64,000 bases of DNA from Streptomyces cellostaticus (GCF_023630175.1 NZ_JALLIN010000034.1:1-64000), one strand, 5' to 3'. Shown: positions 15,000-23,721, counted from the first letter of the stretch. Notes: generated by a model not told the origin, from the letters alone. Numbers and translations are program-made.

Positions 15000-15638
15000 T
15001 CAGGTGCGGGGCCAGATGGCCATGGCAATTTCGGCGAGCGCCTCCAGATCCGCCCGGGCCGCGCCGTCACGGGCCTGCTGGGACATGCCGTGGAGCACCG
15101 CGGTCGCGTGCCGGGCGAGGGCCGCGGCGTCGGTACCGGCGGGTAGCAGGCCGGCCGCCACGTCGGCCCGGATCCTGGCGTCCAGGGCGGCCAGGGACGC
15201 GTCGCGCCGCTCCCGCAGCAGCCGCTCGACCTCGGGACTCGTGCAGTTGGTGGCCGCGTGCGCGATCAGGCAGCCCTGGGGGTGCTCGGGGTCGGTGTAC
15301 CGGACGGCGGCCTCGCGCAGCGTGCGCTCGACGGCGGCCCGGGCGGAGGGCTCCTCGGCGAGGGCCCGGTCGGCGAAGGCACCGTGGCCGCCGGTGTAGA
15401 CCCGGACGACCTCCTCGAACAGGGTCCGCTTGTCACCGAAGGCCGCGTAGAGGCTCGGGGCGCCGATACCCATGATCCGGGTGAGGTCGGAGACCGAGGT
15501 CGCCTCGTAGCCGTGCCGCCAGAAGGCCGCCAGCGCCTTCTCCAGGGCGGTCGCCCGGTCGAAGGAGCGCGGGCGGCCCCGCGACCTCGACGGCCTGGCC
15601 TGCCCGTTCGTCTCCTGACCGGTCACCATGGAGGTCAT
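15000..15638 (-). CDS. TetR/AcrR family transcriptional regulator
   Basis: The HTH (SVSDLTRIMGIGAPSLYAAFGDKRTLFEEVV, residues 46-77) follows a basic RSRGRPRSFDRATALEKAL start typical of the YcdC/AcrR-like group. The C-terminal helical domain has a HPQGCLIAHAATNCTSPEV segment seen in many TetR regulators of oxidoreductase genes. It totals 212 residues from ATG 15638; an ATG three codons in is possible. Two copies of TAGCGAYCSCTAGAGAA lie 4-69 bp upstream, so autorepression is likely. No adjacent target gene is evident. Confidence 0.86.
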   Translation of the reverse strand: MTSMVTGQETNGQARPSRSRGRPRSFDRATALEKALAAFWRHGYEATSVSDLTRIMGIGAPSLYAAFGDKRTLFEEVVRVYTGGHGAFADRALAEEPSARAAVERTLREAAVRYTDPEHPQGCLIAHAATNCTSPEVERLLRERRDASLAALDARIRADVAAGLLPAGTDAAALARHATAVLHGMSQQARDGAARADLEALAEIAMAIWPRT

Positions 15639-15642
15639 TCTA

Positions 15643-15706
15643 TAGCGACCCCTAGAGAAATATCCGTCCCGCGTAGTACCGTTTTAATGTAGCGATCGCT
15701 AGAGAA
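15643..15706. promoter_or_regulatory. two copies of a TetR operator
   Basis: TAGCGACCCCTAGAGAA (15643-15659) and TAGCGATCGCTAGAGAA (15690-15706) are the same 17-mer with two differences, with start-to-start spacing of 47 bp. The second contains the perfect palindrome TAGCGATCGCTA. They lie directly upstream of the TetR gene and probably overlap its promoter. Confidence 0.6.
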
Positions 15707-15756
15707 CGACGCAGGGGGCGGTTCGCGCCCCGGCCCCCTGCCGCTCGTTCTGTTAG

Positions 15757-15772
15757 ATTGGTCTAAACCACA
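15757..15772. promoter_or_regulatory. dre box (DasR operator) upstream of nagB
   Basis: ATTGGTCTAAACCACA fits the DasR responsive element ACTGGTCTAGACCACT with differences only at positions 2, 10 and 16. It is 48 bp before the nagB start, matching the known control of nagB by DasR and glucosamine-6-phosphate. Confidence 0.82.
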
Positions 15773-15820
15773 TGACAGGTTTCCCAGACTTCAAGCCCTC
15801 TTGAGAACGGCAGGCCCAGC

Positions 15821-16606
15821 GTGGAAGTTGTCATCGTTCCGGACGCCGCGGCGGGCGGCGAGCTGATCGCCGAGGCCATGGCCGGGCTGCTGCGACGCAA
15901 GCCCGACGCGCTGCTCGGTGTGGCCACCGGCTCCACTCCGCTGCCCGTCTACCAGGCCCTGGCCGTCAAGCGGCGCTCCGGCGCGGTGGACACCTCCGGG
16001 GCGCGCGTAGCCCAGCTCGACGAGTACGTGGGGCTGCCCGCCGACCACCCCGAGTCCTACCGCTCGGTGCTGCGCCGCGAGGTGCTGGAGCCGCTCGGCA
16101 TCGCCATGGAGGCCTTCATCGGACCGGACGGCACCGCCGACGACGTCCAGGCGGCCTGCGAGGCCTACGACCGCGCGCTCGCCGGGGCCGGCGGGGTGGA
16201 CCTGCAACTGCTCGGGATCGGGACGGACGGGCACATAGGGTTCAATGAGCCGTGCTCCTCACTCGCCTCGCGCACCCGGATCAAGACGCTGACCGAGCAG
16301 ACCCGGATCGACAACGCGCGCTTCTTCGACGGCGACATCGAGCAGGTTCCGCACCATGTGATCACGCAGGGCATCGGCACCATCCTGGAGGCGCGCCACC
16401 TGGTACTGCTCGCCACCGGCGAGGGCAAGGCGGACGCGGTCGCCGCCACCGTCGAGGGGCCGGTCGCCGCCGTCTGCCCGGCCTCGGCACTCCAGCTGCA
16501 CCCGCACGCCACAGTGGTCGTCGACGAGGCCGCCGCGTCCGAGCTCAAGCTGGCCGACTACTTCCGGCACGCCTACGCCAACAAGCCGGACTGGCAGGGC
16601 ATATAG
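15821..16606 (+). CDS. nagB: glucosamine-6-phosphate deaminase
   Basis: NagB converts glucosamine-6-phosphate to fructose-6-phosphate plus ammonia and so feeds chitin-derived aminosugar into glycolysis. It also lowers the level of the DasR effector. Motifs: GVATGSTPLPVYQAL (phosphate loop), AQLDEYVGLPADHPESY, LLGIGTDGHIGFNEP (the catalytic Asp/His region) and SALQLHPHATVVVDEAAASEL. At 261 residues it is normal in length. Start is GTG 15821. A dre box sits in the promoter region. A long hairpin follows, then dasR in the same orientation. Confidence 0.95.
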   Translation: MEVVIVPDAAAGGELIAEAMAGLLRRKPDALLGVATGSTPLPVYQALAVKRRSGAVDTSGARVAQLDEYVGLPADHPESYRSVLRREVLEPLGIAMEAFIGPDGTADDVQAACEAYDRALAGAGGVDLQLLGIGTDGHIGFNEPCSSLASRTRIKTLTEQTRIDNARFFDGDIEQVPHHVITQGIGTILEARHLVLLATGEGKADAVAATVEGPVAAVCPASALQLHPHATVVVDEAAASELKLADYFRHAYANKPDWQGI

Positions 16607-16613
16607 CCCGGAC

Positions 16614-16661
16614 GGCCCCGGCGCGCCCGCGGGGGACGCGGCGGGCCGTGACGCCGGGGCC
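16614..16661 (+). terminator. nagB terminator hairpin
   Basis: GGCCCCGGCG (16614-16623) pairs with CGCCGGGGCC (16652-16661), with an inner GCCCGC/GCGGGC stem (16625-16630 / 16640-16645). It starts 8 bp after the nagB stop and ends one base before the dre box of dasR. Confidence 0.65.
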
Positions 16662-16677
16662 GCTGGACTAGACCAGC
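16662..16677. promoter_or_regulatory. dre box (DasR operator) upstream of dasR
   Basis: GCTGGACTAGACCAGC is a near-perfect palindrome matching the DasR box core. It is 135 bp before the dasR start. In S. coelicolor the equivalent interval is shared with the divergent dasA gene, which is missing here. Confidence 0.75.
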
Positions 16678-16811
16678 AGGGGGCGCGCCGGTATACAGAG
16701 GGGATCACGGAGCGTGCGGGTGGAGCCCGATCCACGAAGCCGTGCCACGATGTGAGCCGTGGCCGACGGTCGGTCGGCCGCTTTCGGCATCCGGAGCCGG
16801 GAAGGCAGAGC

Positions 16812-17576
16812 ATGAGCACCGACGTCAGCAGTGCGGAGCACGAGGCCGGCACGACCGTCCGTACCGCGCGCGTGCCCAAGTACTACCGCTTGAAGAAGCA
16901 CCTGCTCGACATGACCGAGACGCAGGCGCCGGGCACTCCCGTCCCGCCGGAGCGCACGCTGGCGGCCGAGTTCGACACCTCCCGCACGACCGTCCGGCAG
17001 GCCCTGCAGGAGCTCGTCGTCGAGGGCCGCCTGGAGCGCATCCAGGGCAAGGGCACCTTCGTCGCCAAGCCGAAGGTGTCCCAGGCGCTGCAACTGACCT
17101 CCTACACCGAGGACATGCGCGCGCAGGGCCTGGAGCCCACCTCGCAGCTCCTGGACATCGGGTACATCACCGCCGACGACCGGCTCGCCGAACTGCTCGA
17201 CATAACGGCCGGCGGCCGGGTGCTGCGCATCGAGCGGCTCCGCATGGCCAACGCCGAGCCCATGGCCATCGAGACCACCCATCTGTCGGCCAAGCGCTTC
17301 CCGGCGCTCCGGCGGTCGCTGGTGAAGTACACGTCCCTGTACACGGCACTCGCCGAGGTCTACGACGTCCATCTCGCCGAGGCCGAGGAGACCATCGAGA
17401 CCTCCCTGGCCACCCCGCGCGAGGCGGGCCTGCTCGGCACCGACGTGGGTCTGCCGATGCTGATGCTCTCCCGCCACTCCCTGGACCGCGGCGGCCGGCC
17501 GGTGGAGTGGGTGCGGTCCGTCTACCGGGGCGACCGGTACAAGTTCGTGGCCCGCCTGAAGCGCCCCCAGGACTGA
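16812..17576 (+). CDS. dasR: GntR/HutC-family regulator DasR
   Basis: DasR is the global regulator of N-acetylglucosamine use, development and antibiotic production. Its DNA binding is relieved by glucosamine-6-phosphate. The winged-helix GntR domain covers about residues 15-90 (PPERTLAAEFDTSRTTVRQALQELVVEGRLERIQGKGTF) and a UTRA effector domain covers 100-250. The 254 residues and the sequence agree closely with S. coelicolor DasR as I remember it, which also fixes the ATG at 16812. The usual dasABC sugar transporter and dasD genes are not adjacent. Confidence 0.96.
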   Translation: MSTDVSSAEHEAGTTVRTARVPKYYRLKKHLLDMTETQAPGTPVPPERTLAAEFDTSRTTVRQALQELVVEGRLERIQGKGTFVAKPKVSQALQLTSYTEDMRAQGLEPTSQLLDIGYITADDRLAELLDITAGGRVLRIERLRMANAEPMAIETTHLSAKRFPALRRSLVKYTSLYTALAEVYDVHLAEAEETIETSLATPREAGLLGTDVGLPMLMLSRHSLDRGGRPVEWVRSVYRGDRYKFVARLKRPQD

Positions 17577-17713
17577 CCGGCACCGGACACCCTCACGCTC
17601 CGCACGCGAAAACGATGTGCAGAGATGCGGACGAGGTCTTCCGCTGCCGTGACGGCGTCACCTAGATTGCCTGCGCATTACACAGGTGATCAGCGAGGGG
17701 ACGGAGCCGTGGC

Positions 17714-17977
17714 ATGTCCGAAACGCAAGAAACGAGCCCACCGGTGGTGACGCCGGTCCGGGTGGTCATCGGCCTGTGTCTCGTCGCGCCCTTCGTGGCG
17801 ATGCTGTGGGTCGGCTCGTACGCCAAGACCGACCCCGCGTTCATCGGGATCCCCTTCTTCTACTGGTACCAGATGCTGTGGGTGGTCATCTCCACGGCGC
17901 TCACGGTGCTGGCGCACCAGCTGTGGCGGCGTGACCAGCGCGCCCGCGCCACCCGGAGCGGGGGTGCGGCGAAGTGA
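17714..17977 (+). CDS. DUF3311 small membrane protein
   Basis: This is an 87-residue protein with two membrane segments (RVVIGLCLVAPFVAMLWVGSYA and GIPFFYWYQMLWVVISTALTVLAHQLW). FFYWYQMLWV is the DUF3311 signature. Such proteins are almost always encoded just before a sodium:solute symporter and probably assist it. The stop overlaps the symporter start by 4 bp (GTGA), so translation is coupled. A GTGAC-GGC-GTCAC inverted repeat (17649-17661) upstream may be an operator. Confidence 0.85.
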   Translation: MSETQETSPPVVTPVRVVIGLCLVAPFVAMLWVGSYAKTDPAFIGIPFFYWYQMLWVVISTALTVLAHQLWRRDQRARATRSGGAAK

Positions 17978-19602
17978 AGGACGGCGTCAACGGCGTCGCG
18001 CTCGGCGTCTTCATCTTCTTCTTCCTGGCCGTCACGGTCATGGGCTTCCTGGCCGCTCGCTGGCGCCGGGCCGACAACGAGCACTCCCTGGACGAATGGG
18101 GCCTGGGCGGGCGGTCGTTCGGCACCTGGATCACGTGGTTCCTGCTCGGCGGCGACCTGTACACGGCGTACACCTTCGTCGCCGTACCGGCGGCGATCTA
18201 CGCGGCGGGTGCGGCCGGCTTCTTCGCGGTCCCGTACACGATCCTCGTCTACCCGCTGATCTTCACCTTCCTGCCCCGGCTGTGGTCGGTCTCGCACCGC
18301 CACGGCTATGTCACGACCTCGGACTTCGTGCGCGGCCGGTTCGGCTCCAGGGGCCTGTCGCTGGCCGTGGCGGTCACCGGCATCCTCGCCACGATGCCGT
18401 ACATCGCGCTCCAGCTCGTGGGCATCCAGGCGGTGCTGGACGTGATGGGGGTCGGCGGCGGCGAGAACACCAACTGGTTCGTGAAGGACCTGCCGCTGCT
18501 CATCGCCTTCGGCGTGCTGGCCGCGTACACCTACTCGTCCGGTCTGCGCGCCCCCGCCCTGATCGCGTTCGTGAAGGACACGCTGATCTACATCGTCATC
18601 GCGGTGGCGATGATCTACATCCCGATCAAGCTGGGCGGGTTCGACGACATCTTCGCCAAGGCGGGCGACGCCTTCAGCCAGGTGAACCCGGCCACCGGCA
18701 AGCCGCGCGGCGCGCTCACACCGCCGGAGGCGGGCCAGTGGACGTACGCCACCCTGGCGCTCGGCTCGGCGCTCGCCCTGTTCATGTACCCGCACTCGAT
18801 CACCGCGACCCTGTCCTCCAGGAGCCGTGAGGTGATCCGCCGCAACACCACGATCCTGCCGCTGTACTCGCTGATGCTCGGCCTGCTGGCCCTCCTCGGC
18901 TTCATGGCGATCGCGGCCGGGGTGAAGGTCACCAACGGCCAGCTCGCGATCCCGCAGCTCTTCGAGGACATGTTCCCGAACTGGTTCGCCGGCGTGGCCT
19001 TCGCGGCGATCGGCATCGGCGCCCTGGTGCCCGCGGCCATCATGTCCATCGCGGCGGCGAATCTGTTCACCCGCAACATCTACAAGGACTTCATCAAGCC
19101 CGACGCCACGCCGAAGGAGGAGACCCGTGTCTCCAAGATCGTGTCGCTGCTGGTGAAGGTGGGCGCGCTGGTCTTCGTCCTGACGATGGACAAGACGGTC
19201 GCCATCAACTTCCAGTTGCTGGGCGGCATCTGGATCCTGCAGACCTTCCCGGCCCTGGTCGGCGGCCTGTTCACCCGCTGGTTCCACCGCTGGGCGCTGC
19301 TCGCCGGCTGGGCGGTCGGCATGGTGTACGGCACGCTCGCCGCGTACGGGGTGGCCTCGCCGACCCAGAAGCACTTCGGCGGCTCCGCCAAGGAGATCCC
19401 GGGCATCGGGGAGATCGGCTACATCGGCCTCACGGCGTTCGCGCTCAACGCCGTGGTCACCGTGGTGCTCACCTTCGTCCTGAAGGCCGTGAAGGCCCCC
19501 GAGGGCCTGGACGAGACCAGGCCGGAGGACTACACGGCGGACGCGGGCGACCCGGGGGTCGAGGTGGAACTCCCGCCCGCCACCGCGGGCGGCGCGCACT
19601 AG
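17974..19602 (+). CDS. sodium:solute symporter (SSS family, MctP-like)
   Basis: The 542-residue permease has about 13 membrane helices. The SSS signature region reads GIGALVPAAIMSIAAANLFTRNIYKDF (near residue 350). RSFGTWITWFLLGGDLYTAYTFVAVPAAIYAAGA at the N-terminus resembles MctP-type monocarboxylate uptake permeases that have a DUF3311 partner. The substrate is likely a short organic acid, but this is inference. GTG 17974 overlaps the DUF3311 stop. A 12-bp stem terminator follows at 19626-19664. Confidence 0.87.
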   Translation: MKDGVNGVALGVFIFFFLAVTVMGFLAARWRRADNEHSLDEWGLGGRSFGTWITWFLLGGDLYTAYTFVAVPAAIYAAGAAGFFAVPYTILVYPLIFTFLPRLWSVSHRHGYVTTSDFVRGRFGSRGLSLAVAVTGILATMPYIALQLVGIQAVLDVMGVGGGENTNWFVKDLPLLIAFGVLAAYTYSSGLRAPALIAFVKDTLIYIVIAVAMIYIPIKLGGFDDIFAKAGDAFSQVNPATGKPRGALTPPEAGQWTYATLALGSALALFMYPHSITATLSSRSREVIRRNTTILPLYSLMLGLLALLGFMAIAAGVKVTNGQLAIPQLFEDMFPNWFAGVAFAAIGIGALVPAAIMSIAAANLFTRNIYKDFIKPDATPKEETRVSKIVSLLVKVGALVFVLTMDKTVAINFQLLGGIWILQTFPALVGGLFTRWFHRWALLAGWAVGMVYGTLAAYGVASPTQKHFGGSAKEIPGIGEIGYIGLTAFALNAVVTVVLTFVLKAVKAPEGLDETRPEDYTADAGDPGVEVELPPATAGGAH

Positions 19603-19625
19603 CGCCGCCGTCCCGAACCACCGCG

Positions 19626-19664
19626 CAGCGGGCCGCCGAGGGCACCACCCACGGCGGCCCGCTG
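19626..19664 (+). terminator. terminator after the symporter operon
   Basis: CAGCGGGCCGCC (19626-19637) pairs perfectly with GGCGGCCCGCTG (19653-19664) around a 15-nt loop. It separates the symporter operon from the riboswitch-controlled nrd operon. Confidence 0.7.
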
Positions 19665-19737
19665 TCCCGCGAGTTGACCCAGCGGAGCCACCACAACACG
19701 CAACAGGCACAACATGTGGGGGTGACACGACAGCCCG

Positions 19738-19870
19738 GCACTAGATGTATGCTCATGCTCGCTGTCGCCGCAGGGGAATCCGGTGTGAATCCGGAACTGT
19801 CCCGCAACGGTGTACTCGCGTGTTTCGGCACGCCTGGTCCAGTCCGAGGACCTGCCGGCAGCACGCGCCC
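19738..19870 (+). ncRNA. cobalamin (B12) riboswitch
   Basis: The aptamer core GGGAATCCGGTGTGAATCC starts near 19774 and continues with CTGTCCCGCAACGGT (19797-19811). The B12 box AGTCCGAGGACCTGCC is at 19841-19856 and matches rAGYCMGgAgACCkGCC. It precedes nrdA by about 130 nt. Coenzyme B12 is known to repress the Streptomyces class Ia nrdABS operon through such a riboswitch, so that the B12-dependent class II enzyme is used instead. Outer boundaries are approximate; 19876-19965 holds further GC hairpins that may form the expression platform. Confidence 0.92.
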
Positions 19871-19997
19871 GGCCGTCCGGTCCGGGTGCTCATCGACGTC
19901 CGGGCCTCGTGGAATGGGCCGGGGACGCGACGCCGTGCGCGCTCGCCCTGCCCCCTGCCCTCCGCCAGGCCCCGTGCCGAGCGAGGGAGAGCCCCAC

Positions 19998-22388
19998 GTG
20001 ACCATCGCGCCAGCCGACCCGGCTTCAGCCACCCCGGCGAGCGGAGCCCCGGTGGGGACCGACGGTCCCGGCGCCGCGCTGCTGCGGACCCTGACCGAGC
20101 TGACCGCCGACCTCCCCGACGCCGACCCCGGCCGGGTCGCCGCGGCCGCGCTGCGCGGCCGGTCCGCCCGGGCCGACGAGGCGGAACTGCGCGAGCTGGC
20201 CACGGAGGCGGCCGCCGGACTGATCTCCGAGGACCCCGCCTACTCCCGGCTGGCCGCCCGGCTGCTGACCATCTCCATCCGCGCCGAGGCCGCCTCGCAG
20301 GGCGTCACGTCCTTCACCGGGTCCGTCGCCGTGGGCCACCGGGAGGGCCTCGTCGCCGACCGCACCGCGGAGTTCGTCCGGCTGCACGCCGAACGGCTCG
20401 ACGCGCTGGTCGACCCGGTGGCCGACGACCGCTTCGGCTACTTCGGCCTGCGCACGCTGCACAGCCGGTACCTGCTCCGCCACCCCATCACCCGCAAGGT
20501 GATCGAGACGCCCCAGCACTTCATGCTGCGCGTCGCCGCCGGACTGGCCGAGGACGACACCGCCCGCTCCGTGGGCGAGGTCGCCGCGCTCTACGCACTG
20601 ATGAGCCGGCTGGACTACCTGCCCTCCTCCCCCACCCTCTTCAACTCCGGCACCCGGCACCCGCAGATGTCGTCCTGCTACCTCCTCGACTCCCCGCTGG
20701 ACGAGCTGGACTCCATCTACGACCGCTACCACCAGGTCGCCCGCCTCTCCAAGCACGCCGGCGGCATCGGCCTGTCGTACTCCCGCATCCGCAGCCGCGG
20801 TTCGCTGATCCGCGGCACCAACGGGCACTCCAACGGCATCGTGCCGTTCCTGAAGACGCTGGACGCCTCGGTGGCGGCGGTGAACCAGGGCGGCCGGCGC
20901 AAGGGCGCCGCCGCGGTGTACCTGGAGACCTGGCACTCCGACATCGAGGAGTTCCTTGAGCTGCGCGACAACACCGGTGAGGACGCCCGCCGCACGCACA
21001 ACCTGAACCTCGCGCACTGGATCCCGGACGAGTTCATGCGCCGGGTCGGCGCCGACGAGCGGTGGTCGCTGTTCTCCCCGGCGGACGTGCCGGAGCTGGT
21101 CGACCTGTGGGGCGAGGAGTTCGACGCCGCGTACCGCAGGGCGGAGGCCGCCGGGCTCGCCAGGAAGACGATGCTCGCCCGGGACCTGTACGGCCGCATG
21201 ATGCGCACCCTCGCGCAGACCGGCAACGGCTGGATGACCTTCAAGGACGCGGCCAACCGCACCGCCAACCAGACGGCGACCGCGGGCCACGTCGTGCACT
21301 CCTCCAACCTGTGCACCGAGATCCTGGAGGTGACCGACGACGGGGAGACCGCGGTCTGCAACCTGGGGTCGGTCAACCTCGGCGCCTTCGTGGACACGGA
21401 GGCCGGCGGCCTCGACTGGGAGCGGCTCGACGAGACGGTCCGCACGGCCGTCACCTTCCTCGACCGCGTGGTCGACATCAACTTCTACCCGACCGAGCAG
21501 GCGGGCCGGTCGAACGCCAACTGGCGTCCGGTGGGCCTGGGCGCGATGGGCCTGCAGGACGTCTTCTTCAAGCTGCGGCTGCCCTTCGACTCCCCCGAGG
21601 CGCGGGCCCTGTCCTCGCGGATCGCCGAGCGGATCATGCTCGCCGCGTACGAGGCCTCCGCGGACCTCGCCGAACGCAACGGCCCGCTGCCCGCGTGGCG
21701 GAAGACCCGGACCGCCCAGGGCGTGCTGCACCCCGACCACTACGGCGTCGGGCTCACCTGGCCGGAGCGCTGGGCGGCCCTGCGCGAGCGAATCGCCGAG
21801 GTCGGCATGCGCAACTCGCTGCTCCTGGCCATCGCGCCCACGGCCACCATCGCGTCCATCGCGGGGGTCTACGAGTGCATCGAGCCGCAGGTCTCCAACC
21901 TGTTCAAGCGCGAGACGCTCTCCGGCGAGTTCCTGCAGGTCAACTCGTATCTGGTGCAGGACCTGAAGGAGCTGGGCGTGTGGGACGCCCGCACCCGCGA
22001 GGCGCTGCGCGACGCCAGCGGATCCGTTCAGGACCTCGCCTGGATCCCGGCGGAGGTGAGGGCCCTGTACCGCACGGCGTGGGAGATCCCGCAGCGCGCC
22101 CTGATCGACATGGCGGCGGCCCGGACCCCGTTCCTCGACCAGGCGCAGTCCCTGAACCTCTTCCTGGAGACGCCGACCATCGGCAAGCTCTCCTCGATGT
22201 ACGCGTACGCCTGGAAGTCGGGCCTGAAGACGACGTACTACCTGCGCTCCCGTCCGGCGACCCGGATCGCCCGCGCCGCCCAGGGACGGGCGCGGTCCGA
22301 GGCGCCGGTCCCGGTCCAGCGGGTCACCGACCCCGACGCGGTCGCCTGCTCGCTCGAGAACCCCGAGTCGTGCGAGGCCTGCCAGTAG
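19998..22388 (+). CDS. nrdA: class Ia ribonucleotide reductase, large subunit NrdA
   Basis: NrdA reduces ribonucleoside diphosphates to deoxy forms with NrdB. Visible elements: MSSCYLLDSPLDELD (first redox cysteine), SSNLCTEILEVTDDGETAVCNLGSVNLGAFV (radical cysteine NLC and second redox cysteine), APTATIASIAGVYECIEPQVSN, and the C-terminal swinging-arm pair CEAC at the extreme end. The 796 residues suit the actinobacterial type. GTG 19998 with GAGGGAGAG upstream is preferred to the open frame back to 19674, which crosses the riboswitch. It is followed by nrdB. Confidence 0.94.
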   Translation: MTIAPADPASATPASGAPVGTDGPGAALLRTLTELTADLPDADPGRVAAAALRGRSARADEAELRELATEAAAGLISEDPAYSRLAARLLTISIRAEAASQGVTSFTGSVAVGHREGLVADRTAEFVRLHAERLDALVDPVADDRFGYFGLRTLHSRYLLRHPITRKVIETPQHFMLRVAAGLAEDDTARSVGEVAALYALMSRLDYLPSSPTLFNSGTRHPQMSSCYLLDSPLDELDSIYDRYHQVARLSKHAGGIGLSYSRIRSRGSLIRGTNGHSNGIVPFLKTLDASVAAVNQGGRRKGAAAVYLETWHSDIEEFLELRDNTGEDARRTHNLNLAHWIPDEFMRRVGADERWSLFSPADVPELVDLWGEEFDAAYRRAEAAGLARKTMLARDLYGRMMRTLAQTGNGWMTFKDAANRTANQTATAGHVVHSSNLCTEILEVTDDGETAVCNLGSVNLGAFVDTEAGGLDWERLDETVRTAVTFLDRVVDINFYPTEQAGRSNANWRPVGLGAMGLQDVFFKLRLPFDSPEARALSSRIAERIMLAAYEASADLAERNGPLPAWRKTRTAQGVLHPDHYGVGLTWPERWAALRERIAEVGMRNSLLLAIAPTATIASIAGVYECIEPQVSNLFKRETLSGEFLQVNSYLVQDLKELGVWDARTREALRDASGSVQDLAWIPAEVRALYRTAWEIPQRALIDMAAARTPFLDQAQSLNLFLETPTIGKLSSMYAYAWKSGLKTTYYLRSRPATRIARAAQGRARSEAPVPVQRVTDPDAVACSLENPESCEACQ

Positions 22389-22451
22389 TTCCCGCCCGCC
22401 ACCCCGATCCGACCAACACCCCCCGGAGGACGGCGCCCCGCGCCGACTGTG

Positions 22452-23462
22452 ATGACTCGTAACACCAACCTGCTCGACCCCGGCTTCGAGCTGACTCTCC
22501 GCCCGATGCGCTACCCGGACTTCTACGAGCGCTACCGCGACGCCATCAAGAACACCTGGACCGTGGAGGAGGTCGACCTCCACTCCGACGTCGCCGACCT
22601 CGCGAAACTGACGCCGGCCGAGCAGCATCTGATCGGCCGCCTGGTCGCCTTCTTCGCGACGGGCGACTCGATCGTCGCGAACAACCTGGTGCTGACCCTC
22701 TACAAGCACATCAACTCCCCCGAGGCCCGGCTCTACCTGAGCCGCCAGCTCTTCGAGGAGGCCGTCCACGTCCAGTTCTACCTGACGCTGCTGGACACCT
22801 ACCTGCCCGACCCGGACGACCGGGCGGCGGCGTTCGCGGCGGTGGAGAACATCCCCTCCATCCGGGAGAAGGCCGGGTTCTGCTTCAAGTGGATCAACGA
22901 GGTCGAGAAGCTGGACCGGCTGGAGTCCAGGGCCGACCGCCGCCGCTTCCTGCTGAACCTGATCTGCTTCGCCGCGTGCATCGAGGGCCTGTTCTTCTAC
23001 GGCGCCTTCGCGTACGTCTACTGGTTCCGCAGCCGGGGCCTGCTGCACGGCCTGGCCACCGGCACCAACTGGGTCTTCCGCGACGAGACGATGCACATGT
23101 CGTTCGCCTTCGACGTGGTCGACACCGTCCGCAAGGAGGAGCCGGACCTGTTCGACGACGAGCTGCGCGGGCAGGTCACGGACATGCTGCGGGAGGCCGT
23201 CGAGGCCGAGCTGCAGTTCGCGCGCGACCTGTGCGGTGACGGCCTGCCCGGCATGAACACCGAGTCGATGCGGCAGTACCTGGAGTGCGTCGCCGACCAG
23301 CGCCTGACGCGTCTGGGCTTCGCCCCGGTGTACGGGTCGGAGAACCCCTTCTCCTTCATGGAGCTGCAGGGCGTTCAGGAACTGACGAACTTCTTCGAGC
23401 GCCGCCCGTCGGCGTACCAGGTGGCCGTGGAGGGCACGGTCGACCTGGACGAGGACTTCTGA
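22452..23462 (+). CDS. nrdB: class Ia ribonucleotide reductase, small subunit NrdB
   Basis: This is a ferritin-like R2 protein of 336 residues carrying the diiron and radical site. The helix motifs are SRQLFEEAVHVQFYL, NLICFAACIEGLFFYGAFAYVYW and NWVFRDETMHMSFAFDVV, whose acidic and histidine residues bind the iron. The C-terminus ends VEGTVDLDEDF, the acidic tail that docks on NrdA. ATG 22452 is directly preceded by an in-frame GTG at 22449. It is 63 bp after nrdA and co-transcribed from the B12-controlled promoter. Confidence 0.94.
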   Translation: MTRNTNLLDPGFELTLRPMRYPDFYERYRDAIKNTWTVEEVDLHSDVADLAKLTPAEQHLIGRLVAFFATGDSIVANNLVLTLYKHINSPEARLYLSRQLFEEAVHVQFYLTLLDTYLPDPDDRAAAFAAVENIPSIREKAGFCFKWINEVEKLDRLESRADRRRFLLNLICFAACIEGLFFYGAFAYVYWFRSRGLLHGLATGTNWVFRDETMHMSFAFDVVDTVRKEEPDLFDDELRGQVTDMLREAVEAELQFARDLCGDGLPGMNTESMRQYLECVADQRLTRLGFAPVYGSENPFSFMELQGVQELTNFFERRPSAYQVAVEGTVDLDEDF

Positions 23463-23629
23463 GCCTCCCGCTGCCGGCTCTGCGCGCCCTGGGACTCCCG
23501 GGCCTCCCTGAGTTGCCGGTCGACCCGCCTGTCGCGGGCGATGCCGAGGACGGACGGGAGGATCAGGAGGACCAGGATGCCGAGGGTGGTGAGCATTCCG
23601 ATCAGGCCTTCGATCTGGTTTCCGGTCAT
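23375..23629 (-). CDS. small single-pass membrane protein, antisense to the nrdB 3' end
   Basis: This is an 84-codon frame beginning MTGNQIEGLIGMLTTLGILVLLILPSVLGIARDRRVDRQLREARESQ: a hydrophobic helix followed by a basic, charged stretch, as in real small membrane proteins. Its 3' third overlaps nrdB on the other strand by 88 bp, and codon choice there is dictated by nrdB. The ribosome-binding site is weak. I think it is a real gene but the evidence is moderate. If expressed, its transcript would oppose the nrdB end. Confidence 0.45.
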   Translation of the reverse strand: MTGNQIEGLIGMLTTLGILVLLILPSVLGIARDRRVDRQLREARESQGAQSRQREAQKSSSRSTVPSTATWYADGRRSKKFVSS

Positions 23630-23721
23630 GACACCACTGTCACGCCGAATACTCCTTACCGACAGTGGCAGGACTGCCGCACACCCTCGATTTACTGCCA
23701 CCTTCGGGGCACACTGGCAGC

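Noticed and set aside
19691..19722. Two CACAACA elements upstream of the B12 riboswitch as NrdR boxes
   Set aside because: They resemble NrdR half-sites, but the 16-bp start-to-start spacing and the palindromes do not fit the tandem-box pattern well enough to list.
20025..23096. 1023-codon antisense frame across nrdA and nrdB
   Set aside because: Long antisense frames arise from high third-position GC; composition is Val/Gly/Arg/His-rich without domains, and both sense genes are certain.
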